A stretch of DNA of 64,000 nt, from contig CAJJDO010000009.1 in assembly GCA_905183005.1 (NCBI GenBank), positions 547,891 through 611,890 of the forward strand. Direction: 5' to 3'. The notes under the pieces were generated by a model. It had not been told where the DNA came from and ran no database searches. It saw only the letters and a list, made by a program, of their open reading frames with translations. The stretch's first letter is position 1; each line of letters starts with the position of its first letter. The position numbers were made by a program, and so were the translations under genes. This document shows, piece after piece, positions 1 to 11,157 of this stretch. This DNA comes from Paramecium pentaurelia (taxonomy: Eukaryota; Ciliophora; Oligohymenophorea; Peniculida; Parameciidae).

Positions 1-1326
1 ATTGAGTTCTTTACTATTTGTAAACAATTCTCCATAATCCTTTTAAAATTATATTTCCTTAAATATTCTATAAGTATTTCTTTATTTTCTAAATCCTACA
101 TTAAGTACAAAATCACTTGCCATACTTGTACTAATTAAATCTCATTTATATTATTATATAATTACTTCATTTGTTAATGTAACAGAATGGATTATCCCTT
201 GGGCCAATAAATCCATTTAATTTGATTGACATTACTCTTATATTAATAATACCTAAAGTAAATTAAAGTAAACCTAAATTAACTAAAAATATTAATTGCC
301 AAATTACATCAAAATTTTATGTTTAAAGTATAAGATTCAAAATTTCATTTAGTATATTTTATGCTTTTAAAAATTCTTCTATTTCTCTATTATTCACAGC
401 TTCTAATAATAAATATCCTGATCTTATTTTAGCCTCCTAAATAAAATCACTTTAAATCAATATTTATTTAATAATATTCCAACAATATTCAATAAAAAAC
501 TAAATAAAAATATCTGGCTATTGCATTTACAAATGATTTAAGAAATCTAAAAATTCTAACTATATTTATAAATATTCAATATACATATATTGTTTAGTTT
601 TTGTTCTAAGATTATAATTAATGTATTATCTAATCCATATTCTTTTATAAGAGTTTCTCTCTACAAAATGTAAATTAAGAAGCTGCCTTAAAAATTATAG
701 GTAATAAATATTCAGACTAAAAGTCTATTAATGCTATGTTTAAATTCAAAAGGCAATCAAACAACCATTCAAATAAATCAGACATTGAAGATATGTCTGG
801 ATTTATTAATGACCAAATCATAAAGAGAAAACATTCTACATAATTCTATGTAAAATTATTAATCTTTTAATTTATAAATTAAGTAACAACAATGTCCATT
901 ACTTTTGAATTTTTTATAGCCAATCGATATAATTGCGAATATTGTACTAAAACACTGAATAGAAACATTATCTAATATTGCAAGATGTGATACTTATTAC
1001 TACATCTCTTAATCTAGTTTTTCAAAATTACTTTGCAATTGATTAAGTAATTAATATTAATACAAAGCATTATGAACTTCTGATATATCATGTTCTATTG
1101 CCACAAAAATGAATATCAAAATTTTAATATATTTTTTAGTCATCTTAAAATTTGCAATTAAAAATTTGAAGTAAGGAAATTCTTTGTTAAATAAAAGGAT
1201 TTATAACTATTTTTTATCAAAGTTGTCTTCCCATTTTTTGAAAATTTTTAGTAAATTTTTTTCATCAAAATCCTTTTTAATTTACAAAGCAAGTTCTTAG
1301 AAAAATTCACTTTCTGTTGTAACCAT
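1..1326 (-). CDS. Helical-repeat-like protein of unknown function (partial)
   Basis: With TAA/TAG read as Gln, a coding frame starts at the ATG at 1326 (first residues MVTTESEFFQELALQIKK) and runs left through several exons to the window edge, so the C-terminus is missing. Two clear tiny introns are visible: a 25-nt one ending in ATAAATATAG near 555-580, and a 25-nt one near 145-170 that removes a TGA. One further splice junction near 780-840 is needed to avoid TGA codons and I could not place it with confidence. The product is rich in Leu/Ile helical stretches with few charged clusters, as in HEAT/ARM-type alpha-solenoids, but no diagnostic motif was seen. Family assignment is inference. The gene is divergent from the DHHC gene to its right, with about 425 bp between the starts. 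Confidence 0.5.
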
Positions 1327-1751
1327 CTAATTCTACTCTTAATTGGATTTCTTTATTAGTCCTCTCACTTATGAAAAAATTTTTTCATTAGCTTATTTTC
1401 TAATTTATTATCTAAACTCTTCTCGTTTTTATTTCATAAATTAATTCTTGTTTAACTTAATAATAATTTTATAAATACAATATAAATAATCATAACGAAT
1501 TATTTTATGAAATGGTATTAATAAATCAAGAGTGATTATTTTGATACTAATTAAATGAAAAAAAGAAGTTTACTATAAAATATATTAATATAATTTAATT
1601 TATGTTAGATGCAGATAAAAAATATAAATAATTGTTTATCTAATTTAAATTTGAAAATAGAATGTATTTTTGTTGAAATTGAGAAGATATAATTCAGGAA
1701 CTTGATCATATAAATTGTATATTATAATTTTATTTAAATTTAATTAAATAC
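1327..1751. other. Divergent intergenic region
   Basis: This AT-rich spacer lies between two divergent genes and presumably carries both promoters. An ATG at 1612 opens a short frame toward the palmitoyltransferase gene, but it meets a TGA, so I did not include it. No RNA gene or repeat was recognised. Confidence 0.4.
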
Positions 1752-3112
1752 ATGAGAATACAAAGTACAGATTATAGGGTTTCTTATTATTAAGTTTATC
1801 ATGGAAAGTCAAAACATTGTTTAAAAGGAAGATTAGTAATGGGTTATTCCAGATTAATGTTTGTAGCATCCTTTATTTATTTGAATGCTCTTTCTTTAAT
1901 TCAACTATTCAGAATCTATCCAAATTTGGGAGTATTTTTTGCAGAAATAATATTAATTGTTCTTACAGATATATTCATGATATTAACTGTTTTCAGTGAC
2001 CCTGGTTTAATACCAAGAATAAATACTTAATTTTAAAAAGTAAAATATTATATGAATAAGGTATACTGAATGTTATCTTATACCACAGAAATAAAAATTT
2101 ACAAATGAACTTATATCAGTGATTTAAACAAAAGTAAGTGAATTAAAGTTTTGTGATTCATGTAAAATTTATAAAACTAGTACAACTGCACATTGTAGAA
2201 GATGTGATAATTGTGTTTAAGGATTTGATCATCATTGTGTATGGTTAGGATAATGCATAGGATAAAGAAATTATCGGTATTTTTATTTGTTTGTATTTTT
2301 CTTAACTATTATGCTTACTTTATTTTTAATTGTACAAATCTAACATTTGATACATATAAATGATTATTTAATAATAGAGTTTGTAATTTATGCTCTAAAA
2401 ACCTTAGGATTTTTAGTGTTCTCAACTTATTTATTGGTTTTGCATACATATTTTATTTTTGCCAATAAAACTACATATGAATATTTAACAATTAATAGAT
2501 TTGTTATTAATTATCATAAGTTATTGTTTTATTAAGGATAAGGCATTTTATTATAAAGGAGATTAACAAGATTATATTAAAGTGTTTGGTAAAAATTGTT
2601 GAAACCAATTAGATCTAAATTTATATCATTTACTTCAAAGGTATTTTAATATATAAAGAGTATAGGTTTATTATGAAGTACCTTCTTATGTAGAATAGTA
2701 AAGAATTCAATAAAAGATGTAATATATGTTTAATGATACAATTGATAAAATGTAATTAGAAGAGAAGACAAAAACATATTAAAGTGAGTTATGTAGTGTA
2801 AAATAGAATAGATAAATGTAAACTTAAAGATAAAATGAGATTTCATTACCTTAATAAGAATTTGATTTCAGATTTTTAAAAGTGGAATCAGAAAGTAATG
2901 GTGAATAGATTAATTAATTATCTCATGATTCTTCATAGCGAGAAGAGAAAAAAGATTTAAAAATATATGGATTATCTAAATCATAACATATTGAATATAA
3001 CAAATTGAAAGATGTATAAAAGGAGATTTCGACAGCTAAAAATAAATAAAGCAATAGATTGAGTAAAGAATTTAATGAAATTTAAATTATTTAAATTGAT
3101 AAATTAGGATGA
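1752..3112 (+). CDS. DHHC-type protein S-acyltransferase
   Basis: This is a palmitoyltransferase that attaches fatty acyl chains to cysteines of membrane-associated proteins. The translation of about 435 aa (two introns of 28 and 25 nt) has two N-terminal membrane segments around residues 37-90 followed by the family's DPG motif (FSDPGLIPR). Next comes a Cys-rich domain with CDSCKIYK, HCRRCDNCV and the catalytic DHHC (FDHHCVW), then GQCIGQRNYRYF and two more membrane segments. A TTYE motif follows (KTTYEYL). This is the canonical four-helix DHHC layout. The C-terminal third is hydrophilic and Gln/Ser/Lys-rich. The start at 1752 is the first ATG after an in-frame TGA at 1680. The residues around it resemble the N-terminal GRL..G region of ciliate and plant relatives. 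Substrate and compartment cannot be told from sequence. Confidence 0.9.
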
Positions 3113-3228
3113 TATCCAATATAAATATTATATGATTATTTTCTTATATTTTTAATATAAATTCTGCTTTAAACTTTTTGATAAAAATAGTTTAATTTAA
3201 AAAATGGCGCTTATAATTAAATTTAATT

Positions 3229-4014
3229 ATGTTTTAATAATCATAGTTTAGTGAATAAAAAAATCAATCAGCATACAAACAAGGAATAAACTATAATGAA
3301 CAAATTACAAATATGACAATTAAGATGATGAAAAGACTTAAAATATCTACAATTGATAAAAATGAGATCTTATATTAAGATAAATAAATTACATTAATCC
3401 AGATTGTAGCAAGAGCATCAAAAATCTCTGAATAATAGAACAAAGCATCAATAGTAATTAATGATGATAGTGGCTCTGAAACTCTTACTTTACTTTTATC
3501 AGAAAGTAATTAGATTAAAGAAATGTATTAAATTTTTGAAAAAGAAGAAGAATTAAATACAAATTATTTTTAATTCTTACTTAGAACTAGAATTCAAAAA
3601 GAGTAAATAATCTTTGATATTATGAATATAACAAAATTAAATTAAGTTGGTTAAGTAATTTAACATATGCTTAATATTATACAATAAGCAATTAAATCTA
3701 ATCAAATTAAAAATCAAATTTTTATATAAACAAATACATAAATTGTAGAAGAAGAATAATTTAAATAATAATAATTAAGTTTGTCAGATAAAGTAAAAAT
3801 ATATCATTAAATATTAGATTTTAAATTATATCAAATAGTCTTCTGAAACTAATATCCCCTAGTAAAATATTTTTAACAAATTTTCAGAATAGTACACTCT
3901 ATAAGAAATTAAGTATTTAATTCTCTAATTAAAAGATAATCAATAAAGCAATTATTAGAAAATGGAAATATCTAGTCAGGATAGGGTATAAATAATTATA
4001 TGCTAGCTGATTGA
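3229..4014 (+). CDS. RPA2: RPA2-like replication protein A subunit
   Basis: This is probably the middle (32 kDa-type) subunit of the single-strand-DNA-binding complex RPA, acting in replication and repair in the nucleus. The model codes for 244 aa with introns of 25 and 26 nt. An N-terminal Gln/Ser-rich tail (MFQQSQFSEQ...) precedes an OB-fold-like segment at about residues 30-150, containing a strand pattern like QITLIQIVARAS followed by VINDDSGSETL. After a linker comes a C-terminal winged-helix-like region ending SIKQLLENGNIQSG...NYMLAD. That ending resembles the RPA2 C-domain pattern of a helix, a Gly-x-Ile turn and a terminal acidic Asp. The TGA at 4012 follows that domain directly. Assignment rests on domain order and local similarity. 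A structure-based search would confirm or reject it. Confidence 0.7.
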
Positions 4015-4143
4015 TTTATAATATCTTAAATATTATTATATATATTTATGTAATCTAGAATTAATATAAATAATGAGAATCTTAAGAAACGGGAATAAAT
4101 TATTAGATAATTCACAAATAATATTTAATATTTATAAATATTA

Positions 4144-4899
4144 TCATGAACTTGTTGAATTCTATATATTTCTTGTAGAATTATAACCAAATTTAGCTTC
4201 AAATTCTTTAGGTGATAGACTTTAAGCTAAATTAACTTTTTCTTTTGTTTAATTTTATCTTTAGAGTGTGTTCTATAAATTTGCTAATTCTAATTATTCT
4301 AATTATTCTAATTCTTAGATTTTCTAATCATATTCACTTTTCTCTCTTAGAACTCTATCTTTTTCAATTTCTATATCATATCTGATTCTATCTCTTCTTT
4401 CTTTTAATTTAGCCAATGTATTTAAATTTGCCTATCTCTCTTCTTCCTTACCTTAAAGGACTTTAGAACGATAAGTTTCATGATCTAAACTTTTCTAAGT
4501 TCTTGTTTCATATAAATCTTATCGATGCCAACTTCTAAATTCCTTTACTTCTGTTTTCTTTCTGTTAAGCATTTCTTCTTTTATTTTCTTTAAAGTCTCT
4601 CTTTAAGCTCTAGAAACACTTAAAGAGAAAGGAGGGGGTGCTTCAACCTTCTATCTGATTTTTTCTTCTTTCTATAATTTTAATGTACAAATTACCTTTA
4701 ATTATAATTCCAATCTATGTTTGTAAATTTGTTCTGCCTTTAATTCTTCTGCTTATATTCTTTTTAATATTTTTTCACGTTCTTGTCTTATTTAATCAAT
4801 TCTATTTTTTATTTTTACAGCTTCTTCTTCAGCATTCTTTTTTTCTACATAAGTAGAAAATAAACTCTTAGAAGTGATTTTAGGTAACTCTCCAGACAT
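4144..4899 (-). CDS. Coiled-coil protein, possibly cytoskeletal or ciliary
   Basis: This intronless gene of 251 codons starts MSGELPKITSKSLF and ends NIQNSTSS before TGA. Most of the protein is charged, with long Glu/Lys/Arg/Gln-rich helices (e.g. EEEAVKIKNRIDQIRQ and LKERRDRIRYDIEIEKDRV), indicating extended coiled coil. A Pro-rich break (EAPPPF) lies near residue 90. No enzymatic motif is visible. Such proteins are common in ciliate basal bodies and cortex, so a structural role is a guess. It is convergent with the RPA2-like gene, with about 130 bp between the stop codons. Confidence 0.75.
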
Positions 4900-4987
4900 T
4901 TTATATTATTTGTTACTTTATTTTCCAATAAAATTATTAAATAACACTCAATTTAATATAATCTATAGAAAATTATACAATGGAAAA

Positions 4988-6153
4988 TCAAGTAGGCTTA
5001 TAGTTTATTTTTTTGGTAAATTCTACAATTAATTTATATTTATTACATATCTAACATTTTGAGTCTAATGATGTTTCAGAACTACAAACATCAGATATTT
5101 AAGAAATTTTTCTAATCAACTTTTCATTATCAGTAATATAATTTAGGTTATATTATTAAAAGGAACTTTATCTACTTATTATAGAAGATTAATTCCCTAT
5201 ATTATTATTTTTTCTTTTAATATTTAATACTAAATGATCTTAAACTTATTTATTTTAAGACCCTTTTAAAGCATTTAACAATAATTTAAATTTTCTATCT
5301 TTCAAACCTACTTATGCATTGTATAATCCTTCTTTTCTTTCCTTTTACCTTAAAATTTTTTATAATTTATAATCTTTTTCCAATTTTTATCTATCTTCAT
5401 CTCTTTGTCTTAAAAGATCTTACTAAACATTTTTAATCATATGAATAATTTAATAGTTTTTTTCTCGATATTCTTTATTCTATTAATTAAAGTCTAAGAC
5501 AACCTAAATTACTTTAATAAAATACATTTGATTAATTTTGTGGTGATAACTTGTAAATTTTATTATGTTTGAAATTATTATATAAATTTGGTGAGATATT
5601 TAATTAATTCTTAATAATATGAGAAAAATTGTGTTCACAATCTTCTTATTCCTAGTCTTATTCAATTATGCAATTATTTTGGATCTAATTACATAAATTA
5701 TCTTAAGCAGTAAGATCTATACATGATTTACTACTTCTTTTAAACTCTAATTATATATATGATAACTTAAATACTTTATTTGCTTAATTTATTATCAATT
5801 TTCTTTAAGTAATGAAAGGATGAATTAGATTCCTAAAAATGTTTAATTGTATCCTTAGAATCAGTTATTGGATCCTAGTATTATATATTAGATTTTTCTT
5901 TGTTATAATCTATCTTTGCTAGTACTAATTAACGAAGATATTTATAGATAGTTTCTGCTCTTTCTTAATTTAGCTATTTACTATTTTTCATTTGATTAGT
6001 AGCTATTTTATCCTATTTTTATTAAAATAACATATAATTAGTAGGGGGAATCAAATCTTTTGAAGGAGACTCAGAAGTTTTAAATGAAATAGTTGGAAAC
6101 AAGGACTATTAACTCTTTAGAGGAGAAATAGATAATTTAGATGATTTACTCAT
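4988..6153 (-). CDS. Coiled-coil protein of unknown function
   Basis: The translation of 371 aa needs two introns (28 nt and 22 nt); both remove TGA codons and restore one frame. It starts MSKSSKLSISPLKSQQ with a Ser/Pro-rich head. Gln/Lys/Glu-rich helices follow (e.g. RERDEDRQKLEKDYKLQK-like composition in the C-terminal half). The tail contains a CxxC (KCQICNKYK) and ends NYKPT. No catalytic motif is seen. It is followed on the same strand by another coiled-coil gene only 56 bp upstream, so the two could be related in function, although nothing in their sequences proves it. Confidence 0.7.
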
Positions 6154-6209
6154 ATTTATTCTTTAATTGAATAAAATATAAATACTTGAATTATGAGAAC
6201 AATAAGATA

Positions 6210-7416
6210 TCATGAATATCTAATTAGTTTTGATAAGTCCGAATAGGGGTTACCATTAATTTGATTACCAATCAAATTTTTCCTATTAAACTGAGGTTTA
6301 TCTATAAATTTTTGGTTGATTTAATTTTATTACTAAACTATCATTTAAATTAATCCTTCATCTTATTTTAAATCAATAGTAGGTAATGCACAATTAAAAC
6401 TTATTGATCTTATTTTATTTCTTTTTGAAAATGAATTAGTAACATCATCTGATTTTTCAATGCTTTTTCTAGAAAGTTAAAGATGACGATTTGATGACTT
6501 ATTCTATAATAATTTAAGTAATTTTCCTTATTCTTTAAACTTTAAAGATTTAATGATTTCTTGTTTACCTTCTTCTCTTTCTTTGGATCTTTAATATTAT
6601 TATTCTTTTTTTAATAATTAAACTTATTCAATTTATGCAGAAACTTCATCTACTACTTGTATTTATCTTTATTTCATTAATTTTATGATAGATCCAGAAC
6701 GTTATTTGAAATATTGATTCTCTTATTCTCTAATTTTAGAAAATATCTAAAATAATAAAAAGATAAGATTACTTGACTTCTTAGAGGTTTTGATTTTTAA
6801 ATTCTTTTAAATTATTATTGCTTATCTTAGTTTGATTATTCAATTAATTAATAAAATTCTTTAGAATCTTTATTTATTTCTTTTAAGGTCTCATCCCAAC
6901 ATTTTTCATATTTATCTTATGAAGAAGTGGTAGATTTTCTTTCTTTTTGAAATTTATTCCTAATTTTTGCTTTCATTTCGAAATTTTCTAATAATGAAAG
7001 AGTTAATTACATCTAATTCTAGTTATTTCTTTAAGAAAATAATTCTTTTCAGCATTTAGTTCTTTTTTTTTTTATTGAATTAACTAATTTATGTTAATCA
7101 TATCATTCTAAGATTCTTTTTAATCAATGGTTTTATTCATTAAACTAGATGGTTAGATAGAATCATTATCTTTAGGTTGATTACTCTATCCAAAAGAATA
7201 CTATTAAGTAGTCCCTGTATTTGGAGGGGAATGGTTTGATGATGTTGCAATTATTTTTTACATTATATGTTACGATTTAGATTTGCTTGTTTTATTCAAT
7301 TAAACTTTCTTATTGGGTTCTCTAGATTCAAAAGAATTAGGATTTATTATGGGAAGGTAATATTCAGTTATTTTGTCTTAGAAATTTGATATAGCTTTAG
7401 AGATTAAATCACTCAT
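6210..7416 (-). CDS. Coiled-coil protein of unknown function
   Basis: This gene codes for 385 aa with introns of 23 nt and 26 nt, both required to avoid TGA. The start is MSDLISKAISNFQDKITEYY. A Ser/Gln-rich linker follows, then a long heptad-like stretch (MINQLIQQKKKELNAEKNYF onward) and a second coiled coil in the C-terminal half (QIEQVQLLKKEQQYQRSKER). The C-terminus reads NPYSDLSKLIRYS. No known domain was recognised. An 11-A run in the coding strand codes for lysines and is in frame, so it is not a frameshift. Confidence 0.7.
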
Positions 7417-7666
7417 GTAATTTAATTATTAAAACATAAATAAATACAATTCTATGTTTCTATTGTTCATAACATAATTCTTATTTGATTCTTACTTCTT
7501 AAAAACAAACAGAAATTATATCTAATAAAATATTATTATTATATTCCAAATAACTGTCGATATAGATGTTAAAAAGTGTAAAAATAAGAGATTGAATATA
7601 TATATAAAAGAGAGTTTTTGAATCTTTGTGTATAAATAATTAATTAGATATTGAAATAAATATTTT

Positions 7667-8998
7667 ATGAATTGCTTAACACATAGTGTTCTTTTCAAGT
7701 CATTATGGACTCGTCCAATTTATAGAGCAGGCAATTTATACACTTGGGGAGTTCATAGTTTAGGTTGTGGAATCAATTAGGATTCATAAAGAGATTAATT
7801 GAGACCAAGAAGAATAGATGCATTTAATGGTAATGTGGCTAAAGTATATCCAAGTGAATACTTTACTGCAGTCATTACAGGTATACATTTAATATTAAAT
7901 AATAAGATAATGGTGATTTATATACATTTGGTCACAATTAATATGGATAATTAGGCTTAGGCAACACAGAAGAACATTAAACACCTTAATTGGTTAAATT
8001 CTTTAGAGATAAAGGTTTAAAAGTTACTGATGTGGCTTTGGGATCAAATCATGCAATTGCTTTAGCTTGTAATATCAATAATTTTTAATATTTAAGCTGA
8101 TGGAAATGTTTATACTTGGGGAAATGCAAATAACTCATTTTTAGATTAATTATAAGGTAAAGTTAGTGGATTAGGAGATAACTATTAGAATAATGTTGTA
8201 ACTCCTTAAGCAGTTTAAAAATTAGCTGGAACTCCAAAAGGTAAATTTGTTAGTGCTGGTATCAATCATTCAATTGTTGTAAATGAAAACAATTAAGTCT
8301 ATGTATGGGGTGCAGGAAAGAGAGGAGAATTAGGTAATGGATGCAGTCTCAATTTCAAATATCCAGAACTTAATCCTATATTTGAATAATTGAGTAAATC
8401 TGGTTACACAATCTAGAAGATTAAATCTTGCTTTGCTGGAACATTAGCATTATTAAGTATAATCTATAATATTATGTTTTCAGATGAAGGAATAGTTGTT
8501 GGATGGGGTAGAAGTTATTATGGTTCATTAGGAGTCAGATAATAAGAATATGTAGTAACAGATTTAGTAATATTATCAATATATACAATAGGAAAATTAT
8601 GCTCCAACTCCAGTTAATTTGAAATACTTCTAACCTAATGAAAAAGTGATTGATTTTGATCTAGGATATAATCTTTCCTTGTTTTTGACAGATTAAAATA
8701 GAATCTATTTATCAGGCTATGATGAGAGTTATGTTCCAAGACCCATTGATTTACCTAAAGATGAAAAGATACTCAAGTTCTCTGCCTCAAATAACTGTTA
8801 TGCAATTTTAACAGGTATCATTTTAAATATTATATTTTAGACAAGAACTTTTATACATCAAATGAATATGTGATACCATAATAGAAAAGAAATTTAGGAT
8901 TCTTATTCAAAAGTCAACCAAAAGAATTATTTAATAATGGAAATATTGAATAGTTTGGAGGTGGATATAGAGTCAGATATGCTATAGTAAATAATTGA
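7667..8998 (+). CDS. RCC1-repeat (beta-propeller) protein
   Basis: This 399-aa protein (five introns of 25-28 nt) is built from RCC1-type repeats: GNLYTWGVHSLGCG, GDLYTFGHNQYGQLGLGN, GNVYTWGNANNS, NQVYVWGAGKRGELGNG and GIVVGWGRSYYGSLGV are successive blades. The family forms seven-bladed propellers that can act as guanine exchange factors or scaffolds. Here no accessory domain marks it as true RCC1. The N-terminus MNCLTHSVLFKSLW could be a short targeting peptide, possibly mitochondrial; this is inference. From 7859 onward the gene is repeated almost exactly at 9004-10146 (see the repeat entries), so the sequence around its 3' end should be treated with caution. Confidence 0.85.
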
Positions 8999-9001
8999 AA
9001 A
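7859..9001 (+). repeat. Direct repeat copy 1 (RCC1-like gene body)
   Basis: The 1143 bp here match 9004-10146 at a constant offset of 1145. By eye there is a single substitution inside the copies (aataactc versus aatacctc). The copy ends within a few bases of an undetermined base at 9003. This pattern suggests two overlapping contig ends that were not merged. Confidence 0.95.
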
Positions 9002-9002
9002 T

Positions 9003-9003
9003 N
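9003..9003. other. Undetermined base (N), probable assembly join
   Basis: This is the only N that I noticed in the window. It lies exactly between the two copies of the 1.14 kb direct repeat. Confidence 0.95.
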
Positions 9004-10143
9004 TACTTTACTGCAGTCATTACAGGTATACATTTAATATTAAATAATAAGATAATGGTGATTTATATACATTTGGTCACAATTAATATGGATAATTAGG
9101 CTTAGGCAACACAGAAGAACATTAAACACCTTAATTGGTTAAATTCTTTAGAGATAAAGGTTTAAAAGTTACTGATGTGGCTTTGGGATCAAATCATGCA
9201 ATTGCTTTAGCTTGTAATATCAATAATTTTTAATATTTAAGCTGATGGAAATGTTTATACTTGGGGAAATGCAAATACCTCATTTTTAGATTAATTATAA
9301 GGTAAAGTTAGTGGATTAGGAGATAACTATTAGAATAATGTTGTAACTCCTTAAGCAGTTTAAAAATTAGCTGGAACTCCAAAAGGTAAATTTGTTAGTG
9401 CTGGTATCAATCATTCAATTGTTGTAAATGAAAACAATTAAGTCTATGTATGGGGTGCAGGAAAGAGAGGAGAATTAGGTAATGGATGCAGTCTCAATTT
9501 CAAATATCCAGAACTTAATCCTATATTTGAATAATTGAGTAAATCTGGTTACACAATCTAGAAGATTAAATCTTGCTTTGCTGGAACATTAGCATTATTA
9601 AGTATAATCTATAATATTATGTTTTCAGATGAAGGAATAGTTGTTGGATGGGGTAGAAGTTATTATGGTTCATTAGGAGTCAGATAATAAGAATATGTAG
9701 TAACAGATTTAGTAATATTATCAATATATACAATAGGAAAATTATGCTCCAACTCCAGTTAATTTGAAATACTTCTAACCTAATGAAAAAGTGATTGATT
9801 TTGATCTAGGATATAATCTTTCCTTGTTTTTGACAGATTAAAATAGAATCTATTTATCAGGCTATGATGAGAGTTATGTTCCAAGACCCATTGATTTACC
9901 TAAAGATGAAAAGATACTCAAGTTCTCTGCCTCAAATAACTGTTATGCAATTTTAACAGGTATCATTTTAAATATTATATTTTAGACAAGAACTTTTATA
10001 CATCAAATGAATATGTGATACCATAATAGAAAAGAAATTTAGGATTCTTATTCAAAAGTCAACCAAAAGAATTATTTAATAATGGAAATATTGAATAGTT
10101 TGGAGGTGGATATAGAGTCAGATATGCTATAGTAAATAATTGA
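9004..10143 (+). pseudogene. 5'-truncated second copy of the RCC1-repeat gene
   Basis: This sequence starts in the middle of a codon (TACTTTACTGCAG, matching 7859) and carries the remainder of the RCC1-like gene with the same introns and the same TGA. It has no start codon and lacks the first 64 codons or so. The near-identity, including introns, is not what an old paralogue would show. The simplest reading is an assembly artefact. If it is a genuine tandem duplication, it is a very recent and broken copy. Removing one copy would place the downstream uL22 gene about 250 bp after the RCC1 stop. Confidence 0.85.
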
Positions 10144-10244
10144 AAAATGGCTACATCTAAATATCAATATATAAAACATTATTGTTATTGAATTCTTAAT
10201 AAAATTTGAAAAAAAATTAAATAAATTAAAAAGGATATAATTTA

Positions 10245-10858
10245 ATGGGAAAATAATATGCCAGAGAACCTGCTGTTGCAAAAAAATCAGCAAAGGCTAA
10301 AGCTAGTGATTTAAGAACTCATTTTAAGAATACATATGAAGTAGCAAGAGCACTTAAGGGTTAAACTCTTGCTTAGGCTCTTAAATATTTACAAGATGTC
10401 CTTTAACATAAGAGATGCGTTCCATTCACAAGATTTAATGGAGGTGTTGGTAGAACTGCATAAGCTAAAGAATTTGGCAGATCCTAAGGTATTTGAGTAT
10501 TAAAATCAATTTTTTAGGTAGATGGCCAGAGAAAAGTGTTAGAATTGTATTGTCTCTCTTATAAAATTTAGCAGCTAATGCTTAAGTTAAAAATTTGAGT
10601 AATGAAAAATTGATCATCAATCATGTTCAAGTTAACAGAGCTCAAAAGGGAAGACGTAGAACATACAGAGCTCATGGAAGAATCAATCGTAAAATTATTA
10701 TACTTATTATTCAATTAGCATTCCTATCATCAAATGCACATGTTGAAATCTGGGCATCCGAAAGAGATGAGAATGTTAAAAAAGAAGCAAATAATAAAGT
10801 TGTTGCTCGTTAATCAAGAAAATAAGCAGCTAGATCCAAATTAGCAATTGGTGCATGA
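10245..10858 (+). CDS. RPL17: 60S ribosomal protein uL22 (L17)
   Basis: This is a large-subunit ribosomal protein lining the exit tunnel. The model is 184 aa: MGKQYAREPAVAKKSAKAKA..., then the family's core: LRTHFKNTYEVARALKG, ALKYLQDVLQHKRCVPFTRF and GGVGRTAQAKEFG. After that come GRWPEKSVRIVLSLLQNLAANA, QVNRAQKGRRRTYRAHGRIN and AHVEIWASE. Two introns are present, 29 nt and 30 nt. The 30-nt intron interrupts the Asn-Pro of HGRINPF and contains no in-frame TGA, so an uninterrupted reading of the exon plus intron looks open but inserts ten hydrophobic residues that no uL22 has. The stop is the TGA at 10856. Confidence 0.95.
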
Positions 10859-11157
10859 GATATATTAGTATATTAAATAATAAATAATAAATATATTTTA
10901 CATATTTTACTATCTATTCTTTATTAATTAATTTTTCTCTTTTTTTTATCTTAAAATATATTTTTATTTTTGTTTTCAAAGTTATTAACTCTATTTTTAT
11001 TTAATTATATTTCTATAATAAATTTGAATACTTAAATATGGATTAAATAATCATTAAATTAAGGAATATTTAATAATTATATAGTATAAATATAACGTGT
11101 AGATTTATAAATTCTAGAATATTTCCAACAATACACGATAATAAAAATAACATCTAA

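Noticed and set aside
10072..10293. Minus-strand 73-codon ORF near the uL22 start
   Set aside because: Overlaps the end of the RCC1-like repeat and the start of uL22 on the other strand; hydrophobic noise.
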